Assembly: GCA_010405405.1 (NCBI GenBank)
Contig: MU004236.1
Span: 855,457-919,456, forward strand
Direction of reading: 5' to 3'
DNA from: Microthyrium microscopicum
Taxonomy: Eukaryota > Ascomycota > Dothideomycetes > Microthyriales > Microthyriaceae
DNA: 64,000 nt
Of the stretch, positions 1 through 11,486 are shown in pieces. A program made the position numbers and the translations under genes. Numbering within the stretch: position 1 is the stretch's first letter; each line of letters opens with the position of its first letter. Under the pieces are notes generated by a model that was given only the letters and a program-made list of their open reading frames with translations, did not search any database and had not been told where the DNA came from.

Positions 1-2242
1 GCGAGCTTCTAGCTCTCCGCCTCCGGACTGCCACGCCATTGGCATCGACCACACCCTCCTCACCATGCATTGCCTCAAGCGCCTCACGCATGCGTCTGCG
101 TCGTCGTCTGCCGCCTTGCGATGCCTCTTCGCCTAACATCATAAACTCTGCCCATTTGCGCTCTAGTCTGCGAGCGCGATCGAAATCGCACGCATGTACG
201 CGTTTAGAGTGCTCATTTATGGTAGGCTGCCAAGTATAAAATGCCTTTAAGGAAATGACCTCGTGGCAATACGTTGGCCTCGCCTTCTCGGCCGGCGCTT
301 TGGAGGATATATCGGCGAGCGTACCGGCAGAGAAGCCCGTCGTCAACGAGTCCGCGATGTTCGTGGAGCTGAAGCTTGCAGAGGCTGGGTTTAAGAGGAT
401 ATGGCTTGGTGGGCGAATGACTTCGGCATTGCGAGAGAGGACTTCGCGGACGCCCATCCATGTGACGTTCGGGCAGTCGTATACAACCATTCGTAAGCCG
501 ATGTGCACGTCTTGCGCTACTCCTCGTTTACCAACGACCTTTTTGGCGGCTTGACGATTGCGTTCGCGGACGGCGGCGGCTGCTTCGATGAGGCAGAGGT
601 CGGATATTCGGGTGTTGTCCATGTCGATGCGCTCGAGATGTCGGCAGGCTCTAATCAGCGGAACCATTCCAGCATCGGTTAGAGCTTCACAGTAGGATAT
701 GCTTAGATGTTTGAGAATGTTTGCGGCAGGTGATGTTGCTATGGCACTAAGTGTTGCGTTTGTGATATTCTCTAGCTCTTCAAGATCTAGATGTGTAAGA
801 CGTGGAAATGTTGGTAATATCTTGGTTAAGCTGGCATCGGTGATCCATGTTGCTGGAAGAGTATTTGGCTGATTGCACTTGGCTAAGTGAAGACCTTCAA
901 GATCGGGAATATTGTGTGCCAACAATTGGATGCTGGCATCTGTGAGTTGGCGACATCTAGTAAAATCAAGATGTTTGAATTTTCGGGGTGGACAGATGAT
1001 TCGGCCTGTATCCCAGTCCTTTTCTCCATTCACGCCGACGATGAGTGCGGATAGCGCCTGATCTGTAAAGGCGTCGCAGTTTGTGAGAGCTAAGCGTTCA
1101 AGAGAGTTCCGTTCGAAGAGCTCTAAACAGAAGGCAACGTCGTCCCAGCCACGCACTTCTCCAGCTCGCAGATCTTTAAGGTTCGGACAGCCTTCAACTA
1201 CCTTTCTTATTCCTCGAGTGTCGACATTTTGGCACCAAGTGACATTCAAAAGCTCCAGCTTCGGACAATTCTGACCGATTATCTTCAAAGCGGCGTTTGT
1301 AACAGCTGGTAGACCAGAAACGTTAATGTGAACCAGGCGCGAGTTCTGTAGAAGAAAGCTGTGCACCGATGCCCGATCAATCAAGCAGCCTTCCAAAGAA
1401 AAGTTTTCCAGATTTCCGCAAGCTTCGATGAGGCCTTTCAGTGTCCACTTCTCGCGTAGCTGTACACATCCTCGCAGGTTTAGATCACGTACGAAGGGGC
1501 CAGCATTTGAGATGATTTTCACCAAAGCATCGGCCGGAATATCACGGTAATACTCCGAGGCGTCCAGCCTGCTCCACAGTTGGCCATCGAAGCAGAAATC
1601 GTACCAGATCTTGGAAACGCGGGATGAGCGCACGACTTCGCGTGGGGTAAGGAAACTTAGGACCTGTATGCGGATCTCTGAGGGCATATCATTCCAGAAA
1701 TTAAAGTTCTTTCTCCTGGGGAGGTCTTGCACCTCGTCAGCCGTTCCCGCACATGAGAAGTAGTCTTCTTCTGCAATTGTACCCTCAGACAGACCCGGAG
1801 AAACCGGATGAACTCCAAAAGGGAGGCCGACATTTGAAGACAAGTTTCTTTCCAGTGTTCTGGCGCGAGGTCTCAGATCGAAGGTAGGTGTCGCTGGACC
1901 CGGGCTGTTTGCAGCCGAAGTTGGAGCTGTTGAGAACTGCTGAGAGAGCTCAGAGTTTAGAGAGGAGCTGGACATGGGATCGTATGAAGAATGGAGAGAA
2001 ACGCAGGACATTGAAGCTCGACTGCTAGATTTGTATGGCCTCATCTTTGCCAACGAAGGAGATGACGATATTCTGTGTAATCCTAAAAACATGCGTTTGC
2101 GTCCCTTGCTTTTCTTCGTGTTTGGTGCCATTTCGTTAGGAGAGATGGGCTCTGTTGGCGAGCTGGGCCCCGTGGTGGCCATTGTGGGCCGGTCCAAGGG
2201 AGCTTGAGCAATTGCATCGATTGAGGGTTGTTCGGTATCCAT
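1..2242 (-). CDS. F-box / leucine-rich repeat protein, 3' end cut by window edge
   Basis: A single open frame of about 747 codons runs from an ATG at 2242 to the left edge with no stop, so the C-terminus is missing. The N-terminal 180 residues are Ser/Pro-rich and basic. An F-box follows at about residues 183-230 (seen: NFWNDMPSEIRIQVLSFLTP, then a W-Y-F-C cluster). The rest reads as consecutive leucine-rich repeats of the cysteine-containing type (for example FVRDLNLRGCVQLREKWTLK). Proteins of this build (yeast Grr1, fission yeast Pof2, AMN1-like) are substrate receptors of SCF ubiquitin ligases: the F-box binds Skp1 and the LRR arc binds the target. The last visible part is Arg-rich and no longer LRR-like, so the true end is probably near. 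Start choice: an in-frame stop lies about 27 codons upstream and this is the first ATG after it. The family is clear; the exact orthologue (Pof2-like or other) is inference. Confidence 0.85.
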   Translation of the reverse strand, partial: MDTEQPSIDAIAQAPLDRPTMATTGPSSPTEPISPNEMAPNTKKSKGRKRMFLGLHRISSSPSLAKMRPYKSSSRASMSCVSLHSSYDPMSSSSLNSELSQQFSTAPTSAANSPGPATPTFDLRPRARTLERNLSSNVGLPFGVHPVSPGLSEGTIAEEDYFSCAGTADEVQDLPRRKNFNFWNDMPSEIRIQVLSFLTPREVVRSSRVSKIWYDFCFDGQLWSRLDASEYYRDIPADALVKIISNAGPFVRDLNLRGCVQLREKWTLKGLIEACGNLENFSLEGCLIDRASVHSFLLQNSRLVHINVSGLPAVTNAALKIIGQNCPKLELLNVTWCQNVDTRGIRKVVEGCPNLKDLRAGEVRGWDDVAFCLELFERNSLERLALTNCDAFTDQALSALIVGVNGEKDWDTGRIICPPRKFKHLDFTRCRQLTDASIQLLAHNIPDLEGLHLAKCNQPNTLPATWITDASLTKILPTFPRLTHLDLEELENITNATLSAIATSPAANILKHLSISYCEALTDAGMVPLIRACRHLERIDMDNTRISDLCLIEAAAAVRERNRQAAKKVVGKRGVAQDVHIGLRMVVYDCPNVTWMGVREVLSRNAEVIRPPSHILLNPASASFSSTNIADSLTTGFSAGTLADISSKAPAEKARPTYCHEVISLKAFYTWQPTINEHSKRVHACDFDRARRLERKWAEFMMLGEEASQGGRRRRRRMREALEAMHGEEGVVDANGVAVRRRRARSS

Positions 2243-4063
2243 TGTTGGAGATCTTGGTGGTTGCCGAAGACCACTGTGGTTGGGCTTGTACAAGGCTGTA
2301 GGCAAGAATTGGTGATTTGGTCAAGGAGCACAAAAAGTGACCGAGAGGGTGAATCTAAGCTTACATTCGCTGCTGGCGAAAGGTTGAAGCTGAGATAATA
2401 GTGAAATCTATTGCGTAGGTGGAGTCGGCGTTTGGTGGTTGGGACGGTGAGTGGTTAGCCGTCCTTTGGCTTGCTTGACTCGGGTTTAGGAGATGATCAG
2501 CACTGAAGCGTGGAGCAGTGGGCGAGGAGTGAATATGGTTATATTTGGGACGCCAACATAGATTGTATAATATGGCAGCACAAAAACAGAAGATCAAGAT
2601 GGGAGGAGGGTGTCAGAGGATCAAGTGGTCAGTCAAGATGGATCAGAGTGTAGGGAGTGTAGATAGTAGAGATGTCAAGAACAAAGACAATTGCCGGGGC
2701 AGAAAGACGGACCAGCCAGCTTGAGCCTTGAGCAGTAGGAAGGGCGGTTATGCATGAAGGTACATTGGGCTAGAGACGTCGAATTGCCGACTTGCATCCA
2801 GACGAAGTACCTAGATACCGTCTAGCCCCGGCAGAGTTACTTGGGAATTGGGATGCAAAGGAGGGTGAAGCCAAAAGCAAAAGACGACGCACGCGATGAG
2901 GGGTTCAATCGTATGAGGTGGGGGCCCGCTCTATCCCTCCCAACTCCCAACTCGATAAGTGCGAATAGCAAACTCTCAGATGATGAGTAGAACATGTTTT
3001 GGATGCACCTGTCTGCTTCCTCTTCGTACCACTGAATACCCGCCAAAAGATGGCCGGATCATCCATGATAGAACTGATACAGTACGACCAGAATCAACTG
3101 TCGTAATCAGCTGTCATCCGAAGTCCTACACACGATCTTTCGGCATCGCTATCCGATAGAACCCTACAACTCCCTGTCTACAAACGTCGAGATAAGATCC
3201 AAGACATGTAATCATCCTCCCAACTCAGTCCTGGGCAGCTGTCCAGAGCATATGATCACGCCCACCAGACTGGTCTCGCCCTCCTAACGCACTCTTCAAC
3301 AACCCAAGGGTTTGGTATTCCGTCAAGAGTCTAAAGACGGAGAGTTCCTTCATATTGTTCTCCGAGGCTCCAAAAAATTAAGAGCTCAAGCCTGGACCCT
3401 GCATGATATGCAACTTCAAGGTCTAGCCAAAACGACCAACCGGACCTGGCCATGATGCTTAGAGTCTTAACAGAAGCGCCATTTTCGGATTGGTTGAGGA
3501 AGTGTGCTGATCTCTGTGATAAGTCGCGGTGTGGTCTGGTCAGGTCCACTCTGATACATCTTTGCCTCTCCAAAAAGCACTACCTTTTACCAGAGGTACT
3601 TTCGAATCCACTATGCTGCATCCGATGCTACCTAAACACAGTAGTAGTTGGCTTGGGTTTCATTATTATACCTATGCTTGTCGCTTATACTTGTACAGTT
3701 TAGAAGTATATTTACGAATAATAAGCTATTGCTAGTCAACTACCTCAGAGTAGTATAAATTACTAGTACTCGCAGTTCCACGTTCTAATGCGATCGAAGT
3801 CAGAGTTCTTATCCCTGCCAATTGATGCGAACTGAACCGATATCAAATACAGTTTCTTAAACCATAATACCTGTGATCCATAGCAAAACTAAGAAGAGCT
3901 GTTGTAAGCACTACTCTAGAGTAGTCTATAGAACATCCCCTCAACTTTGCACATTTCTATATCAAGACATACACCGTTCGCTGAACCATCTCGTTAATGA
4001 CAATGCATCAAAATCTTCCATATCTTCTTCTGTAGCTCCGATCCTTTGGATCCTATAATCGCT
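2243..4063. other. Intergenic region upstream of the F-box gene
   Basis: About 1.8 kb between two minus-strand genes, holding the promoter and leader of the F-box gene and the 3' flank of the EXPERA gene. Only short open frames with no recognisable product are present. It contains a perfect 16-base palindrome (listed separately) and an AT-rich part around 3640-3760. Confidence 0.6.
3910..3925. repeat. Perfect 16-bp palindrome ACTACTCTAGAGTAGT
   Basis: The sequence equals its own reverse complement. Related incomplete forms (agtactagagtagtact) occur near 5680-5697 and an AGTAGT...ACTAGTACT pair lies near 3750-3773. It could be a binding site for a dimeric factor or chance; no function is claimed. 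Confidence 0.5.
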
Positions 4064-4965
4064 TTACTTGTTCTTTTTCTGAGGGAGGCCAGCAGCCTGC
4101 TCCAAGCCTTGTAGAATCTGCGACCCAAAAGAATAAGTCAAATATGCAGGAAGCGCAATCCAAAGACCACTAAACCACCACATTAGCACATATCTCGATA
4201 CACAAATCAGTAAACTCACTTTGGGAAAATCCACAGCGAAAAGATCGTCCACCAATCATGCTGTCTCAGACTCACCCACTCCCCAAAATGCGTAACAAAC
4301 ACTATCACAATTAGCTTCGCCCTCCCACTCTACTCACGATATGACATACCATAAAGCACCGTCTTACTCAATGTCATAATAAACCCAGCAAAGCCAACCA
4401 ACGTCGCAATCCCCGCCTCCCGTCCCACAACCTTCCTGCCGCCCACCACACTCTTCACTCCCTTAACATCCTTTCCATCAGTTGCTGGCCGTCCGTAGGC
4501 ATATATAATCCACAAGTATGCCAAATATACACTTGTCTCAATCAAATTCAGCGTCCCCTGCGCAGAAGTAAACCCATCCTTGCGCTCCCACGCAGCTGGC
4601 GCATACAAGTCATCAATGTGCACATAAATCGCATACGGTGAAAAAGGCGCGTGCCATTTTCCGCCAGGGAAGGTATGTGGGCGGCCGAGAACGAAGCCCG
4701 TGTCCCAAAGGACGAGGGGGAGGGAGATGGCGAGCCAGACGAACGTTAGCGGGGTGGCGGTGTGCGTCCAGGCATTTGTTGAGCGACGCGCGCTGGGGCG
4801 GGCGAGGGCGGTGGACTCGTTGGTGTCGGTGTTGGGGGATTCAGAGCGTTTGCTTGGGCGCGAAGCTTTGGTGGGTGAGGTAGATGATGATGAAGCGGAT
4901 GTGGATTTTGTCGGTGAGAGATCAGGGGCCGGGAAGGTTTTTGGGTGGTTGCGCGTTGAGACCAT
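4064..4965 (-). CDS. EXPERA-domain (EBP/TMEM97-like) ER membrane protein
   Basis: Three exons (4350-4965, 4220-4301, 4064-4169) with GTATGT...ATAG and GTGAGT...TTAG introns join in frame to 267 residues. The first 65 residues are a Ser/Thr/Pro-rich basic tail. Four hydrophobic segments follow (about 70-90, 138-158, 183-205, 220-248), with WDTGFVLGRPH after the first and an E in the second (NLIETSVYLAYLW), the pattern of the EXPERA fold shared by emopamil-binding protein, TMEM97/sigma-2 receptor and TM6SF. The protein ends KKNK, a KKxx-type ER retrieval signal, which supports an ER location. EXPERA proteins bind or isomerise sterols and similar lipids, but the substrate here is unknown. Fungal members of this group have sometimes been mislabelled as C6 transcription factors; no zinc cluster is present. 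Confidence 0.75.
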
Positions 4966-6941
4966 TTTGGCGTAGGTTTTGATGGTTTTCGTTAGGTGAG
5001 GATGGGACGCGATGATGGAGAGAGGAGGATTGTTGGGGGCGTTTGGTGTTGATGTTTTTGTTGTTGATGGTTGGTGTATGATACGTCATCCAATGAGAGA
5101 GGCGAGATGGTGCGGAGCGCGTTTTAGTCTCATCACGTTGCAGACTTGCAGTGTGGGCGACTCGGGTTGATGCAAGATGTGTCCTCAGTTTATGTTCTTC
5201 CTCGAAGATCGTCTCGAGTCGGGAAACGAGATGTCGATGGAGAGATTCCAAGCTTTAGCTTCCGAGGCTTTCCCCTCATGTCTTGGAAGCTGGTCCGTGG
5301 CGGATCTGAGCATTTTGAAGCTGCGATACCCTTGCTTCGGCTTCATACATTGTATTGTCCGCTCCAGCCTCCATTGAAGCTCCGTGGTAAACACAAATCT
5401 CCATCCGCATTTGAATTTGCAGGCTACACAAGGACAGACATGCTGAAATGATTGACAATTGCATTTATTATGACTGCATGTGGAAGAACTTGAAATCCTC
5501 GGGCCGAGAGATGTGGTTCAGCTAAGCAGCTGGTCTCTCGGTCCCTAAGTGAGTGTCCGGGGAATCTCAATGTTTTCTTACTTTTAGCATCTGAATGGCA
5601 TCGACCTGTTTATTATGAGATAGAGGTAGTACCAATAACAGACGGGATACTCGAGAGTGTACTACTAGGCGAGATAGAGTACTAGAGTAGTACTGTGACA
5701 GGAGTTCCCATCCAAGTATTCAATCACGATTCACTCGTGAAATCAAAGCATACGGTATACGGCGTTGAATATGAATCTTCCATTGTACGCTAACAAAACA
5801 AGAGGTTCAGAGATCAGTATTTCATCTAGAAACGAGCCTGGGCATTTGGTAGTGAGTAGTACAAAGGTACTTGAGACACGAGGACAAGCAGACAGGTGGC
5901 CAGATCAACATCAGTCGTACAAGTCGAAAAGCTACACAGGTAGAAGTACAGCTTCATAAAAGGACTAGGCACGAGGCCAGATTATCAGGAATCTTCTCTG
6001 GATGGAATCTAGAAGAGCAAAAGCGTTGGCCAAAAAGACCAAGGCTTGTCTTGCCCTGGCTGCGGATCACTTGGTGATTCTTTATGTCTTGCATCAAGCG
6101 ACATGCGCACACCAATGTCACACTTTTGAGTTGAAGCTGCCGGTTTTCAGGTTGCCTTGATTCATGGCTATGATGCTGAAAGCGCTATGTATGTTGAAGT
6201 GAAACCAAGCGATGTATGATTAGATTCTTGGAGGTTGGTATTGATGTAGGTACATCGTAGTATGTATTATCACTTTATCAACATTAAAAAGGATCAGCAC
6301 GGGAGCGATAACCAGCCAGGAAGCTGGAGGAAAAGAGCGTCAACGTGGGAGCTCAGTCCTCAGGATTTCAAGGCCTGCAGGGGGGGCGTTGGGCTCCTGC
6401 CGTGCCTGCCTCAACCAACTTCAAAGCCGCAATGGAACTTGGTCTTGGCACTGGTGACAAACTCCCTAAACCAACAACTCTGTCGTCTTCCATCACCATC
6501 CTAACATTGTCCGAAACACCTACTATCATGTCGAATTCTGCTTCTTTTGTGCTATCACATCACTTATCCATATTCTCACTTGACTGCGCGTCTTTGGTCC
6601 CCATTCCATGCGCATCCACTCTTCTCCGCCCTCTGACCGCTGCTTCCAAGCTCCTCTGATGACTTCAGAGCTGATTCTACAACTTCTTCCACCGCCTACA
6701 TACAACTACACAACTGCAAATCCAATTCAACCCTTCTCCTCTTGAGCTGGTGCTACTCTAGTGCAGAGGGGAATCCAATCTGCCCTTGCTCTTACTTCAC
6801 TCCACGCGCCTGGATGTTCTTACGCTGCCGTCATCGCTACATTCACCATACATGAACCTTTAACTAAGCCTTTTCGAGTAACCGTTTCGTACGCGATTAT
6901 CCGGATATAAAATCCCCAATCTTGGGGACATCACCGTCCTC
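4966..6941. other. Divergent intergenic region between EXPERA gene and EFR3
   Basis: About 2 kb holding the promoters of two divergent genes. I see no supportable gene; the open frames present are short and have no family resemblance. A TATA-like ATATAAAA lies at about 6905-6912, some 35 bases before the EFR3 ATG. The stretch 6600-6780 is pyrimidine-rich, as is usual near fungal transcription starts. Confidence 0.55.
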
Positions 6942-9900
6942 ATGGTCATGCAGACGTTGCGCAATCAAATCCGGCCGAAGCATCAGGTCCTTGTCCTGAA
7001 ATGCTATCCGCGCCATCAAAAGAACAATGTTGAACTCAAGCCCAATTCTAGCGAACTCAGCTACCTTCTCTATTATGCCAGCACGCGCCGCAGTAAATTG
7101 CAGAAGGTGGCTGATTTTCTAGACAAACGGGTCATCAGCGATGTCTGGAACGTTCGTATTGGGTAGGTACCTCTTCTAAGCCATTACCGTTTAGCCTAAC
7201 AATACTGTAGCAAAGTTTCTGTAACTTTACAGATTTTAAGGGCGCTTATCGAAAAATGTCCTCGAGACCTTCCTCTGTACGCGGCTGCAACCCTTCGAAT
7301 CTTCAAGACAATCTTAAACTCTCTCGATGTGACAATGATTGAAGAAAGTGTCCCAACCTGGGCAGCGTTTTGTGCACATCAAGATCCTGCAGTTTTGGCA
7401 GCTGATCAAGATTACATTCGCCAATACGAAGAGATTGTCCGCTTGTACGCCTCTTTTGCTTCGAAAGACACCCCAGTTCAGCATAAAAGCGCCAAATCAC
7501 TTCCGGTTCGAATGCGATTTAGAAAGGCTGGGTTGAGTGCAATAAGAGCGCTTGCTGAATCAGACTCTCTTGCAACAGAAACCAGCCGACAACTTTCTGT
7601 CATAGTCCCCGTAATACTAGAGAACATTTACGCCGATCAAGGCCATTATCTGACCACTTTGGAGCATAAAGAAGAAGAGAAACATGAGACGGAAAAGGAG
7701 CTTGTTCTGCGACGTAGAATGAGCACTGTTGTTCCTCAAAAGAATGAAAGCACACCCGATCCTGTGGCCGCTTCAGGATCCCTTGAGGCGGCTGACAGAC
7801 TCGCCGAGCAAGAAATTGCCGTCATTGCTTTACAAGCTCTGAAGAAAACCTTTGCTGTAGTGCCCAGGAGCCAACTACGCTTAGCCACCATTGAGGTCTT
7901 GAAGTTTATGGGACAGAGGATCGATCCGCAACAGCACTTTCCGGCCGCAACCGTAATCCCTCTGCAGTCAGGTAGCTGGCCGTGCATGCTATTTGGTATG
8001 ATATGTGGCTGGGCACCTGTTCAAGATCGACATGTTATTCTTGTCACTGCAGTTGAGCAACTTACCAACTCAGAGGCAAGGCACCTCCGAGAAGAGGATT
8101 ATGAACGACAATACATCCTTGCTACTATCACTGGATGGCTTCTGAGCTCTGATGTCAATTTCATTGGCCTTAGTGTCATGGATGTTCTCGTTGGACTGAT
8201 CAAACATATTCTGGCTCTGCTCGAAACGCCCTCGAAGATTGTCAGCACGGAAAAAGATAACAATGGGAATGGTGCCGACATGGACACCGAAAAGTATGCT
8301 TCTCCCGACGAAGAGCATAAAGAGTTTGAAGGATCGTACCCAGCTCATGCATCCAAAATTCAGCTGATTTCGCAGTTGAGTCGATGTATCGGTTGTTTAG
8401 CTGTCCATGTCTACTATTCTGACCAAATTTCTGACATGATATCTGCGATACTGGTCAAAATCAAACCTGCTGAACAAGTCTTTGTTGCAGCAACGTTGAC
8501 CGAAGGCACCCAGGTCAATGGTGGAACAAGCGTGAATAGCTTGACAGAGAAACGACCTGGCGATGGCTACTTTTCATACGACAAAGCTCGACTCGCAGCA
8601 TTGAGGGCAATCAAAGAGATCATCATCTGGGCAAATTGGACTCGTCCTGACGGAGTTTCCAACTCCAGCTCCCGTAATCCGATTCCCATTGAGCGATGGG
8701 ACGGTAGTCATTGGCTTTTGCGAGAAAGTTGCTGGGAAGTGAGAGTTGCATATGTTGATGTTCTCCTGACTTGGATGCAGCATGAGCTGAAAAAGGGCGA
8801 TTTACGAGTCAAGGAAGATACCACACGCCGGCCTATATCTGTCAAACCAGAGAGGAAGGATATGTCACAGAAAGAGGCAAATCTGGCTAGACGGGCAGTT
8901 TCCAATGCCTCTCAGCGGGAAATGTCACCACATCGATCCAAGTCTACCTTCTTACCACTTATTCACCTTGCCATTTATGATAATGCGCACCAATTTGCGC
9001 CATCAGAACGGGATATCTTGCTTTTGCACCTTCTTCTAACAAATATGGTGGCCAGACTGGGCGTTAATGGCCTTCAACATGGATTACCAATGATCCGACG
9101 CCTCCAAGAAGACATATCAGATTTTGATGATGTTGAAAGCCAGATTCACATCGCCAGCTTAGTCCATGGCTATCTATGGGCTGTTAGTGTTTATTTTCAC
9201 TTTGATGCTTCAGCCACTGGTAGACAAGTTGCTTTGGACATTTCGCAGCGTATGAAAAATGAAACTTGGCTTCATGGAATACGAATGCCACCAATGCCGA
9301 TCGAAGAAGTTGTCCAACGCAGTGCTTCTACAGCATTAGACCGAAGTCCAGAGGCTCCACAAGACGTTCAAATATCACCCTTCGATAAGTTCGAAGTCCT
9401 CGTTGATAAAGTTGCAGAAGGCTATGAAGCCTCACTGTACTCACCTCCAACGTCACCACCTACATCTCCAAGTCGTAAATTCTCAACGCCGGTGCTAGAA
9501 CAGGCAACGATGGGCCCACCTGCAAGAAGGTTTCCGAACCAGCTTCCTGCAACAGTCCGCGAATTCATGGGCGGTGATTGGACAAGGGAAGCTGTGATTG
9601 CTGCTACTGCTAGGACAAACGATTCCCATTCCGGTTCGTTATCTGGTAGTCCAACAGCGAACGGATCTGGCAAGCATCTAACAGTGAACCCTACTCTTCC
9701 AACGACGTCAAACGGTGATATGACATCTCCCCGCCGCTCGCATGCACATACGAATCTTCATGTACCTCATTCTCGTTCTGGTAGACCCAGTTCTGGTTAT
9801 CACAGCTTCAGAGATCCTCAGCGACCGTTATCTTTTAGAGAAGGCTTTCATGTTAACGCAGCTATGCACCCCCGCAGTCGTCGAGGTAGCCAAAGCGGTA

Positions 9901-10655
9901 CACCTCTTACAACTTCTAGCTCAGTTCGTAGCTCGATCAGAGTGGAAGATTTGAAACGGGTTCTCAGTGGTCAAGTACCTCTGGGAACATCCTCGCTCAC
10001 GCGGCGACAAGACGATGCTGAGAGAGAAGATTCTGCCAGCGAGAGCATGATGAGCTATGAAGGTTCAGAAATCTCCAATGTTCAAGTAGATGACGATTAC
10101 GCACCGATAGCACACAACTCTAGTGGAGGTCTCACAGTCAGACATGGTCGAGCAGATTCGGAGTCATCTGCCAAAGATTTTCATACTGAAGGCTCAGTAA
10201 CACCTAGACCGTTGACATCAAACTCAACCCTCTCGCCTCCATCCTCTTCCCGGCGGTCTAGCATCTCGCCAGAACCTGAGGTTTCTGAGATACCCCCAGT
10301 ACCTCCACTACCAGAATCCTATGCTTCCATGTCACCACCTAGGACTTCTTCTTCTTCTCTCCGACCAAACTCACCACCTCGTGGAATAGCCATCACCAAC
10401 ACCATCAATGCAAGCGGCCGCCCAGCAAGTAAGGCAGAGAGCATAAAATCCCTCAATGTCAGACAGTCATTACGCCGAAGTATTAGTACGCGCGACGGCC
10501 AGCAATCGACTTGGAAACAGAGCGGCAACCATGACATTGGCAAGCACACATGGAGTGCTATGGATCTCCTGGACAGCATCGAATCTGATGGCATCGGTCC
10601 AGTACCCGGCACTGGAAATGGCCGCGTTGGTGGTGCATTGAAGCCGCCATACTAA
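6942..10655 (+). CDS. efr3: EFR3-like plasma-membrane scaffold of the PI4-kinase complex
   Basis: Exon 1 (6942-7162) and exon 2 (7211-10655) are separated by a 48-base GTAGGT...TGTAG intron and give 1221 residues. The N-terminus has the Efr3 signature: RPKHQVLVLKCYPR, then LKPNSSELSYLLYYASTRR (V-to-L in this copy at the first position of the block) and KLQKVADFLDKR. The first ~750 residues are helical-repeat (armadillo-like). The C-terminal third is Ser/Pro-rich and probably disordered, with many SPP and RRSS patches. In yeast, Efr3 sits at the plasma membrane and, with Ypp1, anchors the phosphatidylinositol 4-kinase Stt4; the basic patch and early Cys are the usual membrane contact. The fungal protein is longer than yeast Efr3 (about 780 residues) because of the disordered tail. 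An in-frame ATG two codons on (6948) is an equally possible start. Confidence 0.9.
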
Positions 10656-11486
10656 ACATGACACCTATCCTCTGAGGACCAATAATTGTTTCATTGGAGT
10701 TATGAGAGCCCAACTTGTGGCAACTGGGAGGAATATGTTGATGGATTTTACAAACTACACTGCCTACGGGCCTGCTATTACACACCTATTTTCTTTTCTT
10801 CATTATTTTCTTCTGTTTGGCTTGGCCGTGGGGATATTCCGGAAAGCCTGGGTGCTTGCATCAAAAGTAGCCTTTTTGAAATAGTCTTTGTATTGTTAAC
10901 TACTACCTACTAGTATTAGTTGTTTTGGCGGGCAAGAAGTGTGTCTGAAGGGAGGGTTTGTATATACTTTAGGCTGTAAAATGCCTAAACCATTACCGCC
11001 TTGTGTTTGACCTTCGTAGTATTTTATGTGATAGAGCTTTTGAGTGATGCCTGGTATATGAAAATATCAATATTGATGTTAGAAGCTTGTGCATTTTCTT
11101 TACGATGAGACATTCAGAGATTTTGATATATGTGACGATAGACTCGGGGAAGGGGAAGCGTCGGCTAGCACGGTGCGGGTAGTGGTCATCGAAGCTTCCC
11201 GGATATGACCCTGGCAATAAATTTTCAACTGTTTTGTCTCCTTCGACTCCATTTTTTGAGGACTTCTGTCTGGCTCACACTGAATCTCCTCTTCTTCACT
11301 TCCTCCTCTCTTATCCCTCTACCACTCTTCTACCCTTGAGCGCTATTGCAATTGCTCATTGCTTTATAATTTCATTTGTCCCGCTGTGCACACTGTTTCA
11401 ACCTTTTCATTTGCATTGTTGCCCCTGTACATACTCCTCCGCAAGCTCATTGTCACTCCTTATTCCACGCAAGCTTACATCTCACC
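10656..11486. other. Intergenic: EFR3 3' flank and CLU1 promoter
   Basis: About 830 bases between genes on the same strand. 11230-11470 is strongly pyrimidine-rich and leads into the CLU1 start codon, as in many fungal promoters and leaders. No gene is seen. Confidence 0.6.

Noticed and set aside
4330-4965. Reading the EXPERA protein as a C6 zinc-cluster transcription factor
   Set aside because: No Cys-rich zinc cluster exists in the sequence; it has four membrane segments instead.
5146-5451. Plus-strand 101-codon frame between the EXPERA gene and EFR3
   Set aside because: No family resemblance; overlapping frames on the opposite strand are of similar length.
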